Assembly: GCA_050256015.1 (NCBI GenBank)
Contig: JBFWIL010000060.1
Span: forward strand, 1 to 12,365
Length of the DNA: 12,365 nt
Origin: JBFWIL01 sp050256015
Lineage (GTDB): Bacteria; Bacteroidota; Bacteroidia; Bacteroidales; Prolixibacteraceae
Reading direction: 5' to 3'
This document shows positions 1 through 6,872 of the stretch, in pieces (within the stretch, counting starts at the first letter, position 1; every line of letters begins with the position of its first letter). The translations under genes were made by a program, and so were the position numbers. The notes below the pieces were generated by a model that worked only from the letters and a program-made list of their open reading frames with translations, ran no database searches and was not told the origin of the DNA.

Positions 1-879
1 CAATACATTGAAGCTGTCCAGTCCCCCCACGTGCAGCGGCATCCAGCCGCCCAGAAAGAGGGTGGCGGCCACCGAGGCCACGATAAACATATTAAGGTAT
101 TCGGCCAGGTAGAAGAAACCGAAGTGCATGCCGCTGTATTCCGTATGGTAGCCGGCGGTCAGTTCGCTGTCGGCTTCCGGCAGGTCGAAGGGGCCCCTGT
201 TGGTTTCCGCATTCCCGGCTATCAGGTAGATCACAAATGCCACCAGTGCCGGCAGATGTCCCCGGAGCAGGTTCCAGCCATCGGCCTGGGCGCTGACAAT
301 TTCAGAAAACTGCATGCTTCCGGTGAAAATTACCATAGTCAGTATGGAGAGCCCCACCGACAGTTCGTAGCTGATGATCTGGGCTCCGCTACGCATGGCG
401 CCGATCAGGGAAAACTTGTTGTTACTGCCCCATCCGGCCAGCAGGATACCCACTACTCCGATTGAAGAAACAGACAGCAGGAAGAAAACCCCCACGTTAA
501 AGTCGAGTACTTCCAGTCCCCGGGCAAAAGGTATGTTTGAAAAAGCAAGAATGGAGGAGAATATCACCACGAAGGGGGCCAGTCCGTATAGAAAGCGGTC
601 GGAATGTTTCAGAATGATGATTTCCTTGGTCAGCAGCTTGATGAGATCGGCAAAGAGCTGCAGGCTTCCCCATTTCCCGACACGGGTCGGACCGATGCGT
701 ACCTGGAAGAAGGCACAGACCTTACGCTCCATATAGATGAGGATGATGGCCAGGATGGCGTAAAGCAGCAGGATGCATATCCCCACCAGCACACATTCGG
801 TCAGGAGAGCCATTCCGGGCGTCATAAGGAATGTGAGTCCCCGGTGAATGTTGTTTGTCAGTATGTTGAAATCGTACAT
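1..879 (-). CDS. nuoH: NADH-quinone oxidoreductase subunit H, 3' end cut off by the window edge
   Basis: This is the membrane subunit of respiratory complex I that forms much of the quinone-binding chamber and links electron transfer to proton movement. Starting at the ATG at 877-879, 293 codons are open to base 1 with no stop, so the C-terminus lies outside the window. Conserved NuoH segments are visible: GPTRVGKWG at residues 63-71 with the following amphipathic stretch, the SGAQIISYEL loop at about 164-173, and ETNRGPFDLPEADSEL through GYHTEYSG at about 225-250. Hydrophobic membrane segments lie near residues 25-49, 97-113, 131-149, 171-187, 208-222 and 258-278. The gene begins 26 bases after the nuoCD stop, with an A-rich spacer and no Shine-Dalgarno sequence. 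It directly follows nuoCD, so nuoE, nuoF and nuoG are absent from this point of the operon. Confidence 0.96.
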   Translation of the reverse strand, partial: MYDFNILTNNIHRGLTFLMTPGMALLTECVLVGICILLLYAILAIILIYMERKVCAFFQVRIGPTRVGKWGSLQLFADLIKLLTKEIIILKHSDRFLYGLAPFVVIFSSILAFSNIPFARGLEVLDFNVGVFFLLSVSSIGVVGILLAGWGSNNKFSLIGAMRSGAQIISYELSVGLSILTMVIFTGSMQFSEIVSAQADGWNLLRGHLPALVAFVIYLIAGNAETNRGPFDLPEADSELTAGYHTEYSGMHFGFFYLAEYLNMFIVASVAATLFLGGWMPLHVGGLDSFNVL

Positions 880-905
880 GAATTTTTGCTTTGTTTTGCT
901 TGTGT

Positions 906-2468
906 TTAACGGTCAATGTCGGGTACCACATAGTCCAGCGTTCCTCCTATGGTAATCAGGTCGGCTATCTTGTTTCCACGGCAGATGGTGTCGACCAAAG
1001 AAACCAGGGGCAGTCCCATACTCCGGAAGTGCAGCCGGTAAGGGGTCTTGTCTCCCCGGCTTTCCATGTATACACCGAATTCCCCGCGACTGCCTTCCAC
1101 AGCCGTGTAGTAAGAACCTTCCGGAACGCGTATCACCGGCTTTAGCTTTTCCCGGTAGTTTCCCGGAGGAATGTTGTCGATGAGCTGCTCAATGATGTGC
1201 AGGGATTCCATGATCTCTTCCATGCGGACCAGGTAGCGGGCATAGCTGTCGCCTTTGGCATGAATAATTTCCCGGAATTCCACCTTACCATACATGGCAT
1301 ATGGCATGCGTTTACGTACGTCGCAGGCCCATCCCGAAGCCCGGCCTGTGCCTCCTGTGGCTCCGAAGGAAACGGCATCTTCCCGGCTAAGCACGCCTAT
1401 GCCTTTCATGCGTTCCATGGCAATAATGTTGCCGGTGAATACCTCGTGGTATTCGTGGATGATGCCGCGCAGGTATTTGGTAAATGTTTTGACTTTGGTT
1501 ACAAATTCCGGATGGATATCGGCCTGCACCCCGCCGATGGTATTGTAGTTCATGATCAGCCTTCCGCCGCAGGTCTGCTCAAAGATGTCGAGTATTTTCT
1601 CCCGGTCGCGGAAGCCGTAGAAAAAAGGCGTCAGGGCTCCCAGATCCATGCAAAGACAGGAATAAAACAGCAGGTGTGAGTCGATGCGCTGCAGCTCGTC
1701 CATGATGGTGCGTATGTATTGAACCCGTTCGGAGACTTCCACCCTCAAGGCTTTTTCCACGCACATGCACAGAGCATGCCGGTTGTGATGGGCGCTGAGG
1801 TAGTCAAGCCGGTCGGTCAGCGCCAGGATCTGCGGGTAAGTAAGGCTTTCGCTCATTTTCTCAATGCCCCGGTGTATGTAACCGCAGTTCACATCGATCT
1901 TTCGGATATTTTCTCCATCCAGTGAGACACGAAAGCGCAGCACCCCATGGGTAGCCGGGTGCTGGGGACCGATGTTAATCACGTATTCACTATCGTCAAA
2001 GATCGGCTTTTCACGGTCTTCGGCCGTACCGTCGGCATTCAGTTCCAGTTTGGTGGTGGTGTCGATCGTGGTCTCGTTGTCCATGCAAAGCGGATTGCGT
2101 TCGTCCAGCGGATCGTCGTCTTTGCGGAGGGGATAGCCTACCCAGTCGTTGCGCAGGAACAGCCTGCGCATGTCGGGGTGGTTGATAAAGCGGATACCAA
2201 AAAAATCGTATACCTCGCGTTCTTTCAGGATGGCAGCCTTCCAGATGTCAGTCACCGAGGGTAATTCCGGGTTTTCCCGGTTGGCGGTACGGGTGGAAAT
2301 GGTGATCCGCTCGCCGGTTACCGTTGATTCCAGGTGGTAGACCACACCCAGGCTGTCTCCCCGGTCCGTTCCCGCCAGACTTTCCAGAAAGTCCATCTGC
2401 CGTTCCCCGCGCAGTCTCAGGGCTTCTTCATGAAAGCTTGCTGCAGGTATTTCCATGATCTTGTTCAT
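906..2468 (-). CDS. nuoCD: NADH-quinone oxidoreductase subunits C and D, fused (NuoCD)
   Basis: This 520-residue protein fuses the 30-kDa (NuoC) and 49-kDa (NuoD) subunits of the hydrophilic arm of complex I. NuoD, together with NuoB and NuoH, forms the quinone reduction site. The NuoC part covers roughly residues 1-150 and carries the family signature EREVYDFFGI at 83-92, followed by HPDMRRL and DWVGYPLRKDD (about 97-118). The NuoD part begins near residue 160 with GPQHPATHG at 167-175 and GYIHRGIEK at 196-204, and ends in the typical terminal DR. A linker of about 35 acidic and Thr-rich residues joins the two. It is shorter than the roughly 600-residue E. coli NuoCD, mainly through a shorter NuoC N-terminus. 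Its ATG overlaps the nuoB stop by four bases (ATGA), which indicates translational coupling. Confidence 0.97.
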   Translation of the reverse strand: MNKIMEIPAASFHEEALRLRGERQMDFLESLAGTDRGDSLGVVYHLESTVTGERITISTRTANRENPELPSVTDIWKAAILKEREVYDFFGIRFINHPDMRRLFLRNDWVGYPLRKDDDPLDERNPLCMDNETTIDTTTKLELNADGTAEDREKPIFDDSEYVINIGPQHPATHGVLRFRVSLDGENIRKIDVNCGYIHRGIEKMSESLTYPQILALTDRLDYLSAHHNRHALCMCVEKALRVEVSERVQYIRTIMDELQRIDSHLLFYSCLCMDLGALTPFFYGFRDREKILDIFEQTCGGRLIMNYNTIGGVQADIHPEFVTKVKTFTKYLRGIIHEYHEVFTGNIIAMERMKGIGVLSREDAVSFGATGGTGRASGWACDVRKRMPYAMYGKVEFREIIHAKGDSYARYLVRMEEIMESLHIIEQLIDNIPPGNYREKLKPVIRVPEGSYYTAVEGSRGEFGVYMESRGDKTPYRLHFRSMGLPLVSLVDTICRGNKIADLITIGGTLDYVVPDIDR

Positions 2469-3043
2469 GCTTTTTTCTCTTTTGTATTGACACCGCCAAG
2501 AAACCGCTGCACTTTTATTTTGCGTTGCAGCTGCATCATGCCCTGCAAAAAAGCTTCCGGGCGGGGCGGACAGCCCGGAATATAGACGTCGACGGGCAGA
2601 ATGCGGTCTACTCCGTTCAGTACGTGATACGATTTCTTAAAAGGGCCTCCGCTGACCGCACAGCCGCCTACGGCAATTACGTATTTCGGGTCCGCCATCT
2701 GGTCATACAGGCGTTTCAGCACCGGGGCCATTTTGTTGGTTATCGTGCCGCAAACCATGATGGTATCGGCCTGTCGCGGACTGGCCCGCGTCACTTCAAA
2801 GCCGAAACGGGCCATGTCGTAACGGGCTGCGCCGATAGACATAAACTCGATGCCGCAGCAGCTGGTGGCAAAGGTGAGTGACCAGAGCGAGTTGCTTCGT
2901 CCCCAGTTGATCAGCTCATCGAGTTTGCCTGCCAGAACGCCGACGCCGCTCTCGTTGAGCTCGCGCATCATTTTTTCGAGTGATTCGTTGTCGGCAAAAG
3001 CCTTATAAGGAACCGATTTTATCTTTGGTTTTTTTATTTCCAT
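2465..3043 (-). CDS. nuoB: NADH-quinone oxidoreductase subunit B (N2 cluster subunit)
   Basis: NuoB binds the terminal iron-sulfur cluster N2 of complex I and passes electrons to quinone. The 192-residue protein has the four cluster cysteines expected for the family: adjacent C62 and C63 in TSCCGIEF, C128 in VGGCAVSGG, and C158 in PGCPPRPE. The MARFGFEVTRASPRQAD stretch (77-93) is also typical. The reading frame is open far upstream, to 3598, but the start at 3041-3043 was chosen because the extension would run through all of nuoA in another frame and has no NuoB similarity, while 192 residues is normal for the family. The start lies 10 bases inside the end of nuoA and the stop overlaps the nuoCD start, a tightly coupled gene trio. 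Confidence 0.96.
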   Translation of the reverse strand: MEIKKPKIKSVPYKAFADNESLEKMMRELNESGVGVLAGKLDELINWGRSNSLWSLTFATSCCGIEFMSIGAARYDMARFGFEVTRASPRQADTIMVCGTITNKMAPVLKRLYDQMADPKYVIAVGGCAVSGGPFKKSYHVLNGVDRILPVDVYIPGCPPRPEAFLQGMMQLQRKIKVQRFLGGVNTKEKKA

Positions 3044-3384
3044 TCCAATGCTCCTTTCCGCCAGGCATATGCCAGGCCCAGAATCAGGACAAACAGAAAA
3101 AAGATAATGCTGAGCAATCCGCTTATCCCCAAATCTCTGACAATCACTGCCCATGGAAACAGGAAAACCGTCTCTACATCGAACAGCAGGAATAGGATGG
3201 CAAACAGGTAATAACCCACGCGGAACTGCATCCACGATTTGCCCCGGGTGGGAATACCGCATTCGTATGCTTCTCCCTTTTGTGGGTTGAAGGAACGCGG
3301 TGCCAGAATTTTGGCCATAAACAGCGCAATGGAAACGAAGGCCACGGCTGTTACAGACACGACAACCAGTAACAGAAAATTCAT
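3034..3384 (-). CDS. nuoA: NADH-quinone oxidoreductase subunit A
   Basis: NuoA is a small membrane subunit of complex I close to the quinone site. The 116-residue protein has three hydrophobic segments (about 3-25, 55-79 and 87-108). It carries the family signatures KGEAYECGIP at 36-45, whose Cys lies in the loop that moves during turnover in the well-studied complexes, and FDVETVFLFPWA at 68-79. It is the first recognisable gene of the nuo operon. No Shine-Dalgarno sequence is visible, and no convincing promoter was found in the 87 bases upstream; transcription may start further up, within or before the small gene ending at 3472. Confidence 0.96.
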   Translation of the reverse strand: MNFLLLVVVSVTAVAFVSIALFMAKILAPRSFNPQKGEAYECGIPTRGKSWMQFRVGYYLFAILFLLFDVETVFLFPWAVIVRDLGISGLLSIIFFLFVLILGLAYAWRKGALEWK

Positions 3385-3471
3385 AATCGTAAACGGATTG
3401 ATGGGTATTTAGAGAATAAAAGTCTTCCGGGGAAAAGGATATTGGTCCGGATAACCGGGAAAACAGAAGGG

Positions 3472-3831
3472 CTAAATGACAATTTTTCTCAGCCGGAAAA
3501 TATAGTAACTTATTCGGTCGGCGGATAGCTGTTGCGGAGAAAGATTTGTTTTTAGTCCGGAAGCCCGGGAACTTTCGGTTCCGGATTTGCATCCGCAAAT
3601 CCGGAAAGGCAGGGTGCCTTTGTTCAGGTCGGTATTTATGATCCCGCAGGCAAGTTTACCTGGAGCTTCTGCAAGCAGGGTGGTTGCTCCGGGAACATGA
3701 TTCGGGAATATTGTCAGATTACATGCTTCGCCCGAAGCAGAAGAGGCACAGATAGGCGGGGCTTTGCTTACTGCAGAGCATGCCAGGGCTGTAAGCATCA
3801 CAAAAATACACGTTTGGACAAATCTTTTCAT
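3472..3831 (-). CDS. Hypothetical small exported protein or lipoprotein
   Basis: I do not recognise this 119-residue protein. The start at 3829-3831 was chosen because it gives a typical export signal: MKR, a hydrophobic core at about residues 4-17, then either a lipobox-like ALAC at 15-18 (which would make it a lipoprotein) or a cleavage site after AVSKA (20-24). An AGGA stretch lies seven bases upstream, and a TATATTTG element fits a promoter 20 bases upstream. The mature part has scattered cysteines (28, 37, 62, 79, 81) and no motif I can name. The frame is also open upstream of this Met, but that stretch is unlike a protein start. It lies in the same direction as nuoA, with 87 bases between them. 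It may be a lineage-specific gene or a chance open frame; the signal and promoter argue mildly for a real gene. Confidence 0.4.
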   Translation of the reverse strand: MKRFVQTCIFVMLTALACSAVSKAPPICASSASGEACNLTIFPNHVPGATTLLAEAPGKLACGIINTDLNKGTLPFRICGCKSGTESSRASGLKTNLSPQQLSADRISYYIFRLRKIVI

Positions 3832-3850
3832 GCTTTCCTGAATTGCGCTG

Positions 3851-3858
3851 CAAATATA
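3851..3858 (-). promoter_or_regulatory. Candidate -7 element (TATATTTG) for the small exported-protein gene
   Basis: Read on the minus strand this is a perfect match to the Bacteroidetes TAnnTTTG element. Transcription would start about 14 bases before the ATG at 3831. I see no good TTTG box at the usual distance upstream, so this is a half-supported promoter. It could also serve nuoA through read-through. Confidence 0.35.
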
Positions 3859-3964
3859 GCATTCCTGTTGGTGTTTTTGTAATCCAGACATGACAAAATT
3901 TTTTAAAAAGTGCAATATACGTATGTCTTTGTTGCCGTAACAGTCTGCAGGAATGTTTTTTTTA

Positions 3965-4966
3965 TTAGAGTTTTTTAAAGCCGATCAGCTCGCGGACCTC
4001 TTTCAGGGTAATTGCTGCCGATTCCCGTGCTTTTTCTGCGCCTTCACGTGTAACCCTGGCCAGATAGGTTTCATTGGCCAGGATATCGTTAATTTGCTCG
4101 CGTATGGGGGTAGTAAAGGCAATAATGTCGTTTGCCAACTGCTTTTTCATATCCCCGTAGCGAATTTCACAACGGGCGTAGGCCTGGTCAAACCGGCGAA
4201 CTATTTCCGGATCGGAAACAATATGCATCAGGCTGAACAGATTTTGAATGGGTTCGGGTTTTTCTGCGTTCATTTCGGTGGGACCGGCATCGGTTACGGC
4301 GCGCATCACTTTTTTGCGGATCTCTTCCGGGCTGTCTGTCAGGTTGATGGCATTGCCTTCCGACTTTCCCATTTTGCCGCTGCCGTCGAGACCGGGCACT
4401 TTAATCGGCTTGGTCCCGTCGAAAGTGAAGGGTTTGGGTTTGGGAAACACCTTTTTGCCATACATCCGGTTAAAACGTTTGGCAAATTTGCGGGCCATCT
4501 CCAGATTTTGCTCCTGATCTTTGCCTACAGGTACAAAGTGGGCCTTGTGGATGATGATGTCGGAGGCCATCAGCACGGGGTAGGTGAGCAGTCCGGCGTT
4601 TACGTTCTCCGGATTCTTGCGGGCCTTGTCCTTAAAAGAGGTGGTGCGTTCCAGTTCTCCCAGGTAGGCGTTCATATTCAGGTAGGTATAGAGCTCCATC
4701 ACTTCCGGCACATCGCTCTGGATGTAGATGGCAGCCTTATCAGGATCGATGCCGCAGGCCAGGTATTCGGCCAGCACCTGCCGCACGCTGGCCTGCAGGT
4801 TGTGCGGAGTAGGATGGGTGGTCAGGGAATGGATATCGGCGATAAAAAAATAACAGTGATAATCTTCCTGCATAGACAGGAAATTCCGTACCGCCCCGAA
4901 ATAGTTTCCCAGGTGCAGATTCCCGGTTGGTCGGATACCGCTTACGACAATAGGTTTCTGTTTCAT
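3965..4966 (-). CDS. trpS: Tryptophanyl-tRNA synthetase
   Basis: This class I aminoacyl-tRNA synthetase attaches tryptophan to tRNA-Trp in the cytoplasm. The 333-residue product is the normal length for bacterial TrpRS. The HIGH motif appears as HLGN (18-21) in SGIRPTGNLHLGN, and the KMSKS motif as KMGKS (198-202) in GSGKMGKSEGN. Other TrpRS stretches are FIADIHSLT (41-49), ASDIIIH in the active-site region (134-140) and PVGKDQEQNLE (146-156). The frame is open 32 codons further upstream, but the start at 4964-4966 matches the family N-terminus and lies downstream of a good promoter. It is transcribed divergently from trpB2. The 67-base leader contains no Trp-rich ORF and no terminator, so unlike trpB2 it shows no sign of attenuation. 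Confidence 0.96.
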   Translation of the reverse strand: MKQKPIVVSGIRPTGNLHLGNYFGAVRNFLSMQEDYHCYFFIADIHSLTTHPTPHNLQASVRQVLAEYLACGIDPDKAAIYIQSDVPEVMELYTYLNMNAYLGELERTTSFKDKARKNPENVNAGLLTYPVLMASDIIIHKAHFVPVGKDQEQNLEMARKFAKRFNRMYGKKVFPKPKPFTFDGTKPIKVPGLDGSGKMGKSEGNAINLTDSPEEIRKKVMRAVTDAGPTEMNAEKPEPIQNLFSLMHIVSDPEIVRRFDQAYARCEIRYGDMKKQLANDIIAFTTPIREQINDILANETYLARVTREGAEKARESAAITLKEVRELIGFKKL

Positions 4967-5033
4967 GAGTGAATATTTTTTTAATGACCCTCGGAAACCC
5001 GGAATCCTTTTCCCGGAACGGAGGTGGCGCCTG

Positions 5034-5063
5034 CAAAAATAAGCTGATTCCCTGAAACACAAA
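5034..5063 (-). promoter_or_regulatory. Probable trpS promoter
   Basis: On the minus strand a TTTG box (5063-5060) is followed after 18 bases by TATTTTTG (5041-5034), a perfect TAnnTTTG. Spacing is one base short of the usual 19-21. Transcription should begin near 5027-5029, giving a leader of about 60 bases before the trpS ATG. Confidence 0.6.
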
Positions 5064-5152
5064 AATCAATTAAAAAAAATGATAGACAAAGTGGAAATCC
5101 GGAAAAATCGGCAGAAAAACGATACAAGAAATTTCAATTCAGTGGAAAAACT

Positions 5153-5184
5153 GTTGAATGACTTAAAAATAATGCGTAGTTTTA
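5153..5184 (+). promoter_or_regulatory. Probable promoter of the trp leader and trpB2
   Basis: A GTTG box at 5153-5156 is followed after 20 bases by TAGTTTTA at 5177-5184, which matches TAnnTTTG except for the last base. Transcription would begin near 5188-5192, about 12 bases before the leader ORF. The surrounding 100 bases are AT-rich and contain no gene. Its position just ahead of the attenuator is the main support. Confidence 0.5.
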
Positions 5185-5202
5185 CCCAGCTTATTTCATA
5201 AG

Positions 5203-5262
5203 ATGAACAGTACCGTTTTGCATATGGAAAATTGGTGGCGCAGCCGGGAACCAGTTGCGTAA
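5203..5262 (+). CDS. Tryptophan leader peptide with tandem Trp codons
   Basis: This short ORF encodes MNSTVLHMENWWRSREPVA, 19 residues, ending in TAA. The adjacent TGG codons at 5233-5238 sit in an N-W-W-R context resembling the E. coli leader (G-W-W-R). An in-frame ATG at 5224 could give a 12-residue version. Two adjacent Trp codons by chance in a 19-codon ORF, placed exactly before a terminator and a tryptophan gene, are improbable. As in known amino-acid leader peptides, translation of the ORF rather than the peptide itself would be functional: a ribosome short of Trp-tRNA stalls at the tandem codons and changes the folding of the RNA downstream. The start has no clear Shine-Dalgarno sequence, which is common in this phylum. 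No gene symbol is given because homology to enterobacterial trpL is not claimed. Confidence 0.85.
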   Translation: MNSTVLHMENWWRSREPVA

Positions 5263-5315
5263 ACCTTTCCCTGTGGTTTAAAGATAAGACAGGCCATGTT
5301 GTTTACGCAGCGTGG
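5230..5315 (+). promoter_or_regulatory. Trp attenuator: competing 1:2 and 2:3 RNA pairings
   Basis: Region 1 (5230-5236), which overlaps the Trp codons, can pair with region 2 (5250-5256): seven pairs, one a wobble. Region 2 extended (5251-5264, the last codons and stop of the leader ORF) can instead pair with 5301-5315: eight uninterrupted pairs GCGTAAAC with GTTTACGC, then U-A, a wobble, G-C, and three more pairs beyond a bulged G at 5312. This 2:3 helix would use 5311-5315, part of the terminator 3' arm, so antiterminator and terminator exclude each other. Within the antiterminated form CCTGT (5270-5274) can pair with ACAGG (5289-5293), hiding the terminator 5' arm. A ribosome stalled at 5233-5238 should cover up to about 5250, leaving region 2 free; one at the stop codon would cover it. 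Pairings were found by eye; no folding energy was computed. Confidence 0.8.
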
Positions 5316-5327
5316 CCTGATTTTTTT
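5290..5327 (+). terminator. Intrinsic terminator of the trp attenuator, upstream of trpB2
   Basis: CAGGCCATG (5290-5298) pairs with CGTGGCCTG (5311-5319) in a 9-bp GC-rich stem with one wobble and a 12-base loop. One A and seven Ts (5321-5327) follow. It lies 31 bases before the trpB2 ATG and after the leader ORF, so its likely role is conditional termination. It also shows that the upstream in-frame ATG at 5296 is not the trpB2 start. Confidence 0.85.
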
Positions 5328-5358
5328 AATACGTTCAAAAAACCAAACAGATTGTATT

Positions 5359-6735
5359 ATGACCAGACAAAAGAGAATCTTTCTGAATGAGGCCGATATG
5401 CCCAGACAATGGTATAACCTGGCGGCAGATATGCCCAGTCCGCTGAATCCTCCGCTTGGCCCCGACGGTAAGCCGTTAAGTCCCGGGCAGCTGGCTGCGG
5501 TTTTCCCCATGAACCTGATCGAACAGGAAATGAGCCAGGAACGCTGGATCGATATTCCCGAAGAAATCCGCCGGCTGTTGTGCCAGTGGCGTCCCAGTCC
5601 GCTGGTACGTGCATACGAGCTTGAAGCAGCTCTGGGCACTCCGGCCAAAATATACTATAAAAATGAAAGTCTTTCTCCTGCCGGCAGTCACAAGCCGAAT
5701 ACAGCCGTTGCCCAGGCCTGGTACAATAAGCAGTTTGGCATTAAGAAGCTGACTACGGAAACAGGAGCCGGACAATGGGGTTCGGCTCTGGCCCTGGCCT
5801 GTGCCCTGATCGGAGGTATCGAGTGCAAGGTGTATATGGTGCGGGTCAGTTTTACCCAGAAGCCTTATCGAAAGCTGATGATGCAAACCTGGGGAGCTAA
5901 CTGTGTGGCCAGTCCGAGTGAGGAAACTCAAACCGGCCGCGATATTCTGGCCCGTTATCCGGATACGCCCGGATCGTTGGGTATTGCTATTTCCGAAGCT
6001 GTGGAAGAGGCTGTGGGTGATCCCGAAGGCAAGACCCGTTATGCCCTGGGATCGGTGCTGAACCATGTGATGCTTCATCAGACTGTGATTGGTCTGGAGG
6101 CCAAAAAGCAGCTGGCCCTGGCGGGAATCAAAAAGCCGGATGTCATTGTTGGCTGTTGCGGCGGGGGCAGTAATTTTGCCGGAATCTCCTTTCCCTTTAT
6201 GCAGGATAAGATTCACGGGGAGGATATCCGTATCGTCGGAATTGAACCGTTCTCCTGTCCCACGTTGACAAAGGCACCCTTTGTGTACGATCATGGCGAT
6301 GTGGCTAAAATGACCCCCCTGCTGGCTATGAACAGCCTGGGGCACAGTTTCGTGGCAGCACCCATCCATGCAGGCGGATTGCGTTATCACGGCATGGCAC
6401 CGCTGGTCAGCGCCGCCCTGCATGACGGACTTATGGATGCGGTGGCCGTGCACCAGAGCGAATGCTTTGAAGCCGGACTGCTGTTTGCAAGAACCGAAGG
6501 CATCATTCCTGCACCTGAAACCACCCATGCCATTGCCGGAGCCATTCGTGAGGCCAAGCAGGCCAAAGAAGAGGGCAAGGAAAAGGTGATTCTGTTTAAT
6601 TTTACCGGGCATGGTCTGCTCGACCTTCTTGGCTATGACAAGTATATGAGCGGACAGCTGTCTGATTATGAATACCCTGATTCGGAAATCCGGACCAATC
6701 TGGAAGAGCTGAAGGGGTATCCGTTGCCGAAATAA
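5359..6735 (+). CDS. trpB: Tryptophan synthase beta chain, TrpB2 type
   Basis: This PLP-dependent enzyme joins indole and L-serine to make L-tryptophan. The 458-residue product belongs to the TrpB2 subgroup, longer than ordinary TrpB (about 400) and often found without TrpA. Visible features are the N-terminal WYN..ADMP..PPLGPDG stretch (18-37), RPSPLVRA (78-85), the PLP lysine K112 in PAGSHKPNTA, the catalytic glutamate E134 in TETGAGQWG, and the phosphate-binding GCCGGGSNFAG at about 265-275. The start at 5359-5361 fits the TrpB2 N-terminus and lies just after the attenuator; a start at 5296 would fall inside the terminator stem. No trpA or other tryptophan biosynthetic gene is nearby. TrpB2 is thought to use free indole or to act with a TrpA elsewhere. 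Control by a Trp-codon leader supports a true role in tryptophan supply. Confidence 0.95.
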   Translation: MTRQKRIFLNEADMPRQWYNLAADMPSPLNPPLGPDGKPLSPGQLAAVFPMNLIEQEMSQERWIDIPEEIRRLLCQWRPSPLVRAYELEAALGTPAKIYYKNESLSPAGSHKPNTAVAQAWYNKQFGIKKLTTETGAGQWGSALALACALIGGIECKVYMVRVSFTQKPYRKLMMQTWGANCVASPSEETQTGRDILARYPDTPGSLGIAISEAVEEAVGDPEGKTRYALGSVLNHVMLHQTVIGLEAKKQLALAGIKKPDVIVGCCGGGSNFAGISFPFMQDKIHGEDIRIVGIEPFSCPTLTKAPFVYDHGDVAKMTPLLAMNSLGHSFVAAPIHAGGLRYHGMAPLVSAALHDGLMDAVAVHQSECFEAGLLFARTEGIIPAPETTHAIAGAIREAKQAKEEGKEKVILFNFTGHGLLDLLGYDKYMSGQLSDYEYPDSEIRTNLEELKGYPLPK

Positions 6736-6774
6736 AGGTTTTTTCATTGTGAATTTCGGATTTGGGAAGCGGTT

Positions 6775-6823
6775 CCGTATGCCTGGCCTTTTGGCGGTTT
6801 TGGTATGCGGCGCCGTCTTTTTT
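6775..6823 (+). terminator. Possible terminator after trpB2
   Basis: CCGTATGCC (6775-6783) can pair with GGTATGCGG (6802-6810), nine pairs including two wobbles, across an 18-base loop. A run of six Ts follows at 6818-6823 after seven intervening bases. The gap before the T run and the long loop make it an imperfect intrinsic terminator, but its position between trpB2 and the rbfA promoter fits. Confidence 0.35.
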
Positions 6824-6872
6824 GTGCAGACGGTTCTGGGGGGAGGTACACCGCCTGTTCCCTGAATTTGTT

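Noticed and set aside
198..260. Repeated TTCCCGG/CCGGGAA-like words across the window as a repeat family
   Set aside because: They occur mainly inside genes in changing frames and fit common codons such as CGG-GAA; no constant flanks or spacing were seen.
3385..3471. Promoter directly upstream of nuoA
   Set aside because: No TAnnTTTG element with a properly spaced TTTG box was found; TATATTTT at 3504-3497 is the nearest approach and lacks an upstream box.
3044..3598. Long in-frame N-terminal extension of nuoB (to a 377-residue protein)
   Set aside because: The extension overlaps all of nuoA in another frame, shows no NuoB similarity and would make the protein twice the family length.
3953..4972. 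339-codon open frame antisense to trpS
   Set aside because: It mirrors trpS over its whole length and shows no family features.
4967..5033. A second attenuator in the trpS leader
   Set aside because: The leader has no ORF with Trp codons and no hairpin followed by a T run; only a weak 4-bp GGAA/TTCC pairing was seen.
4967..5062. Upstream in-frame start for trpS (365 residues)
   Set aside because: It adds 32 Arg-rich residues not found in TrpRS and would begin upstream of the predicted transcription start.
5296..5358. Upstream in-frame ATG for trpB2
   Set aside because: It lies within the 5' arm of the attenuator terminator, and the added residues do not match the TrpB2 N-terminus.
5476..6747. 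423-codon open frame antisense to trpB2
   Set aside because: trpB2 is certain from its motifs; the antisense frame has no recognisable domain and is a by-product of codon bias.
6813..6833. CCGTC...GACGG hairpin downstream of trpB2 as a terminator
   Set aside because: It has only five pairs and is followed by G-rich rather than T-rich sequence; the T run lies in its loop.
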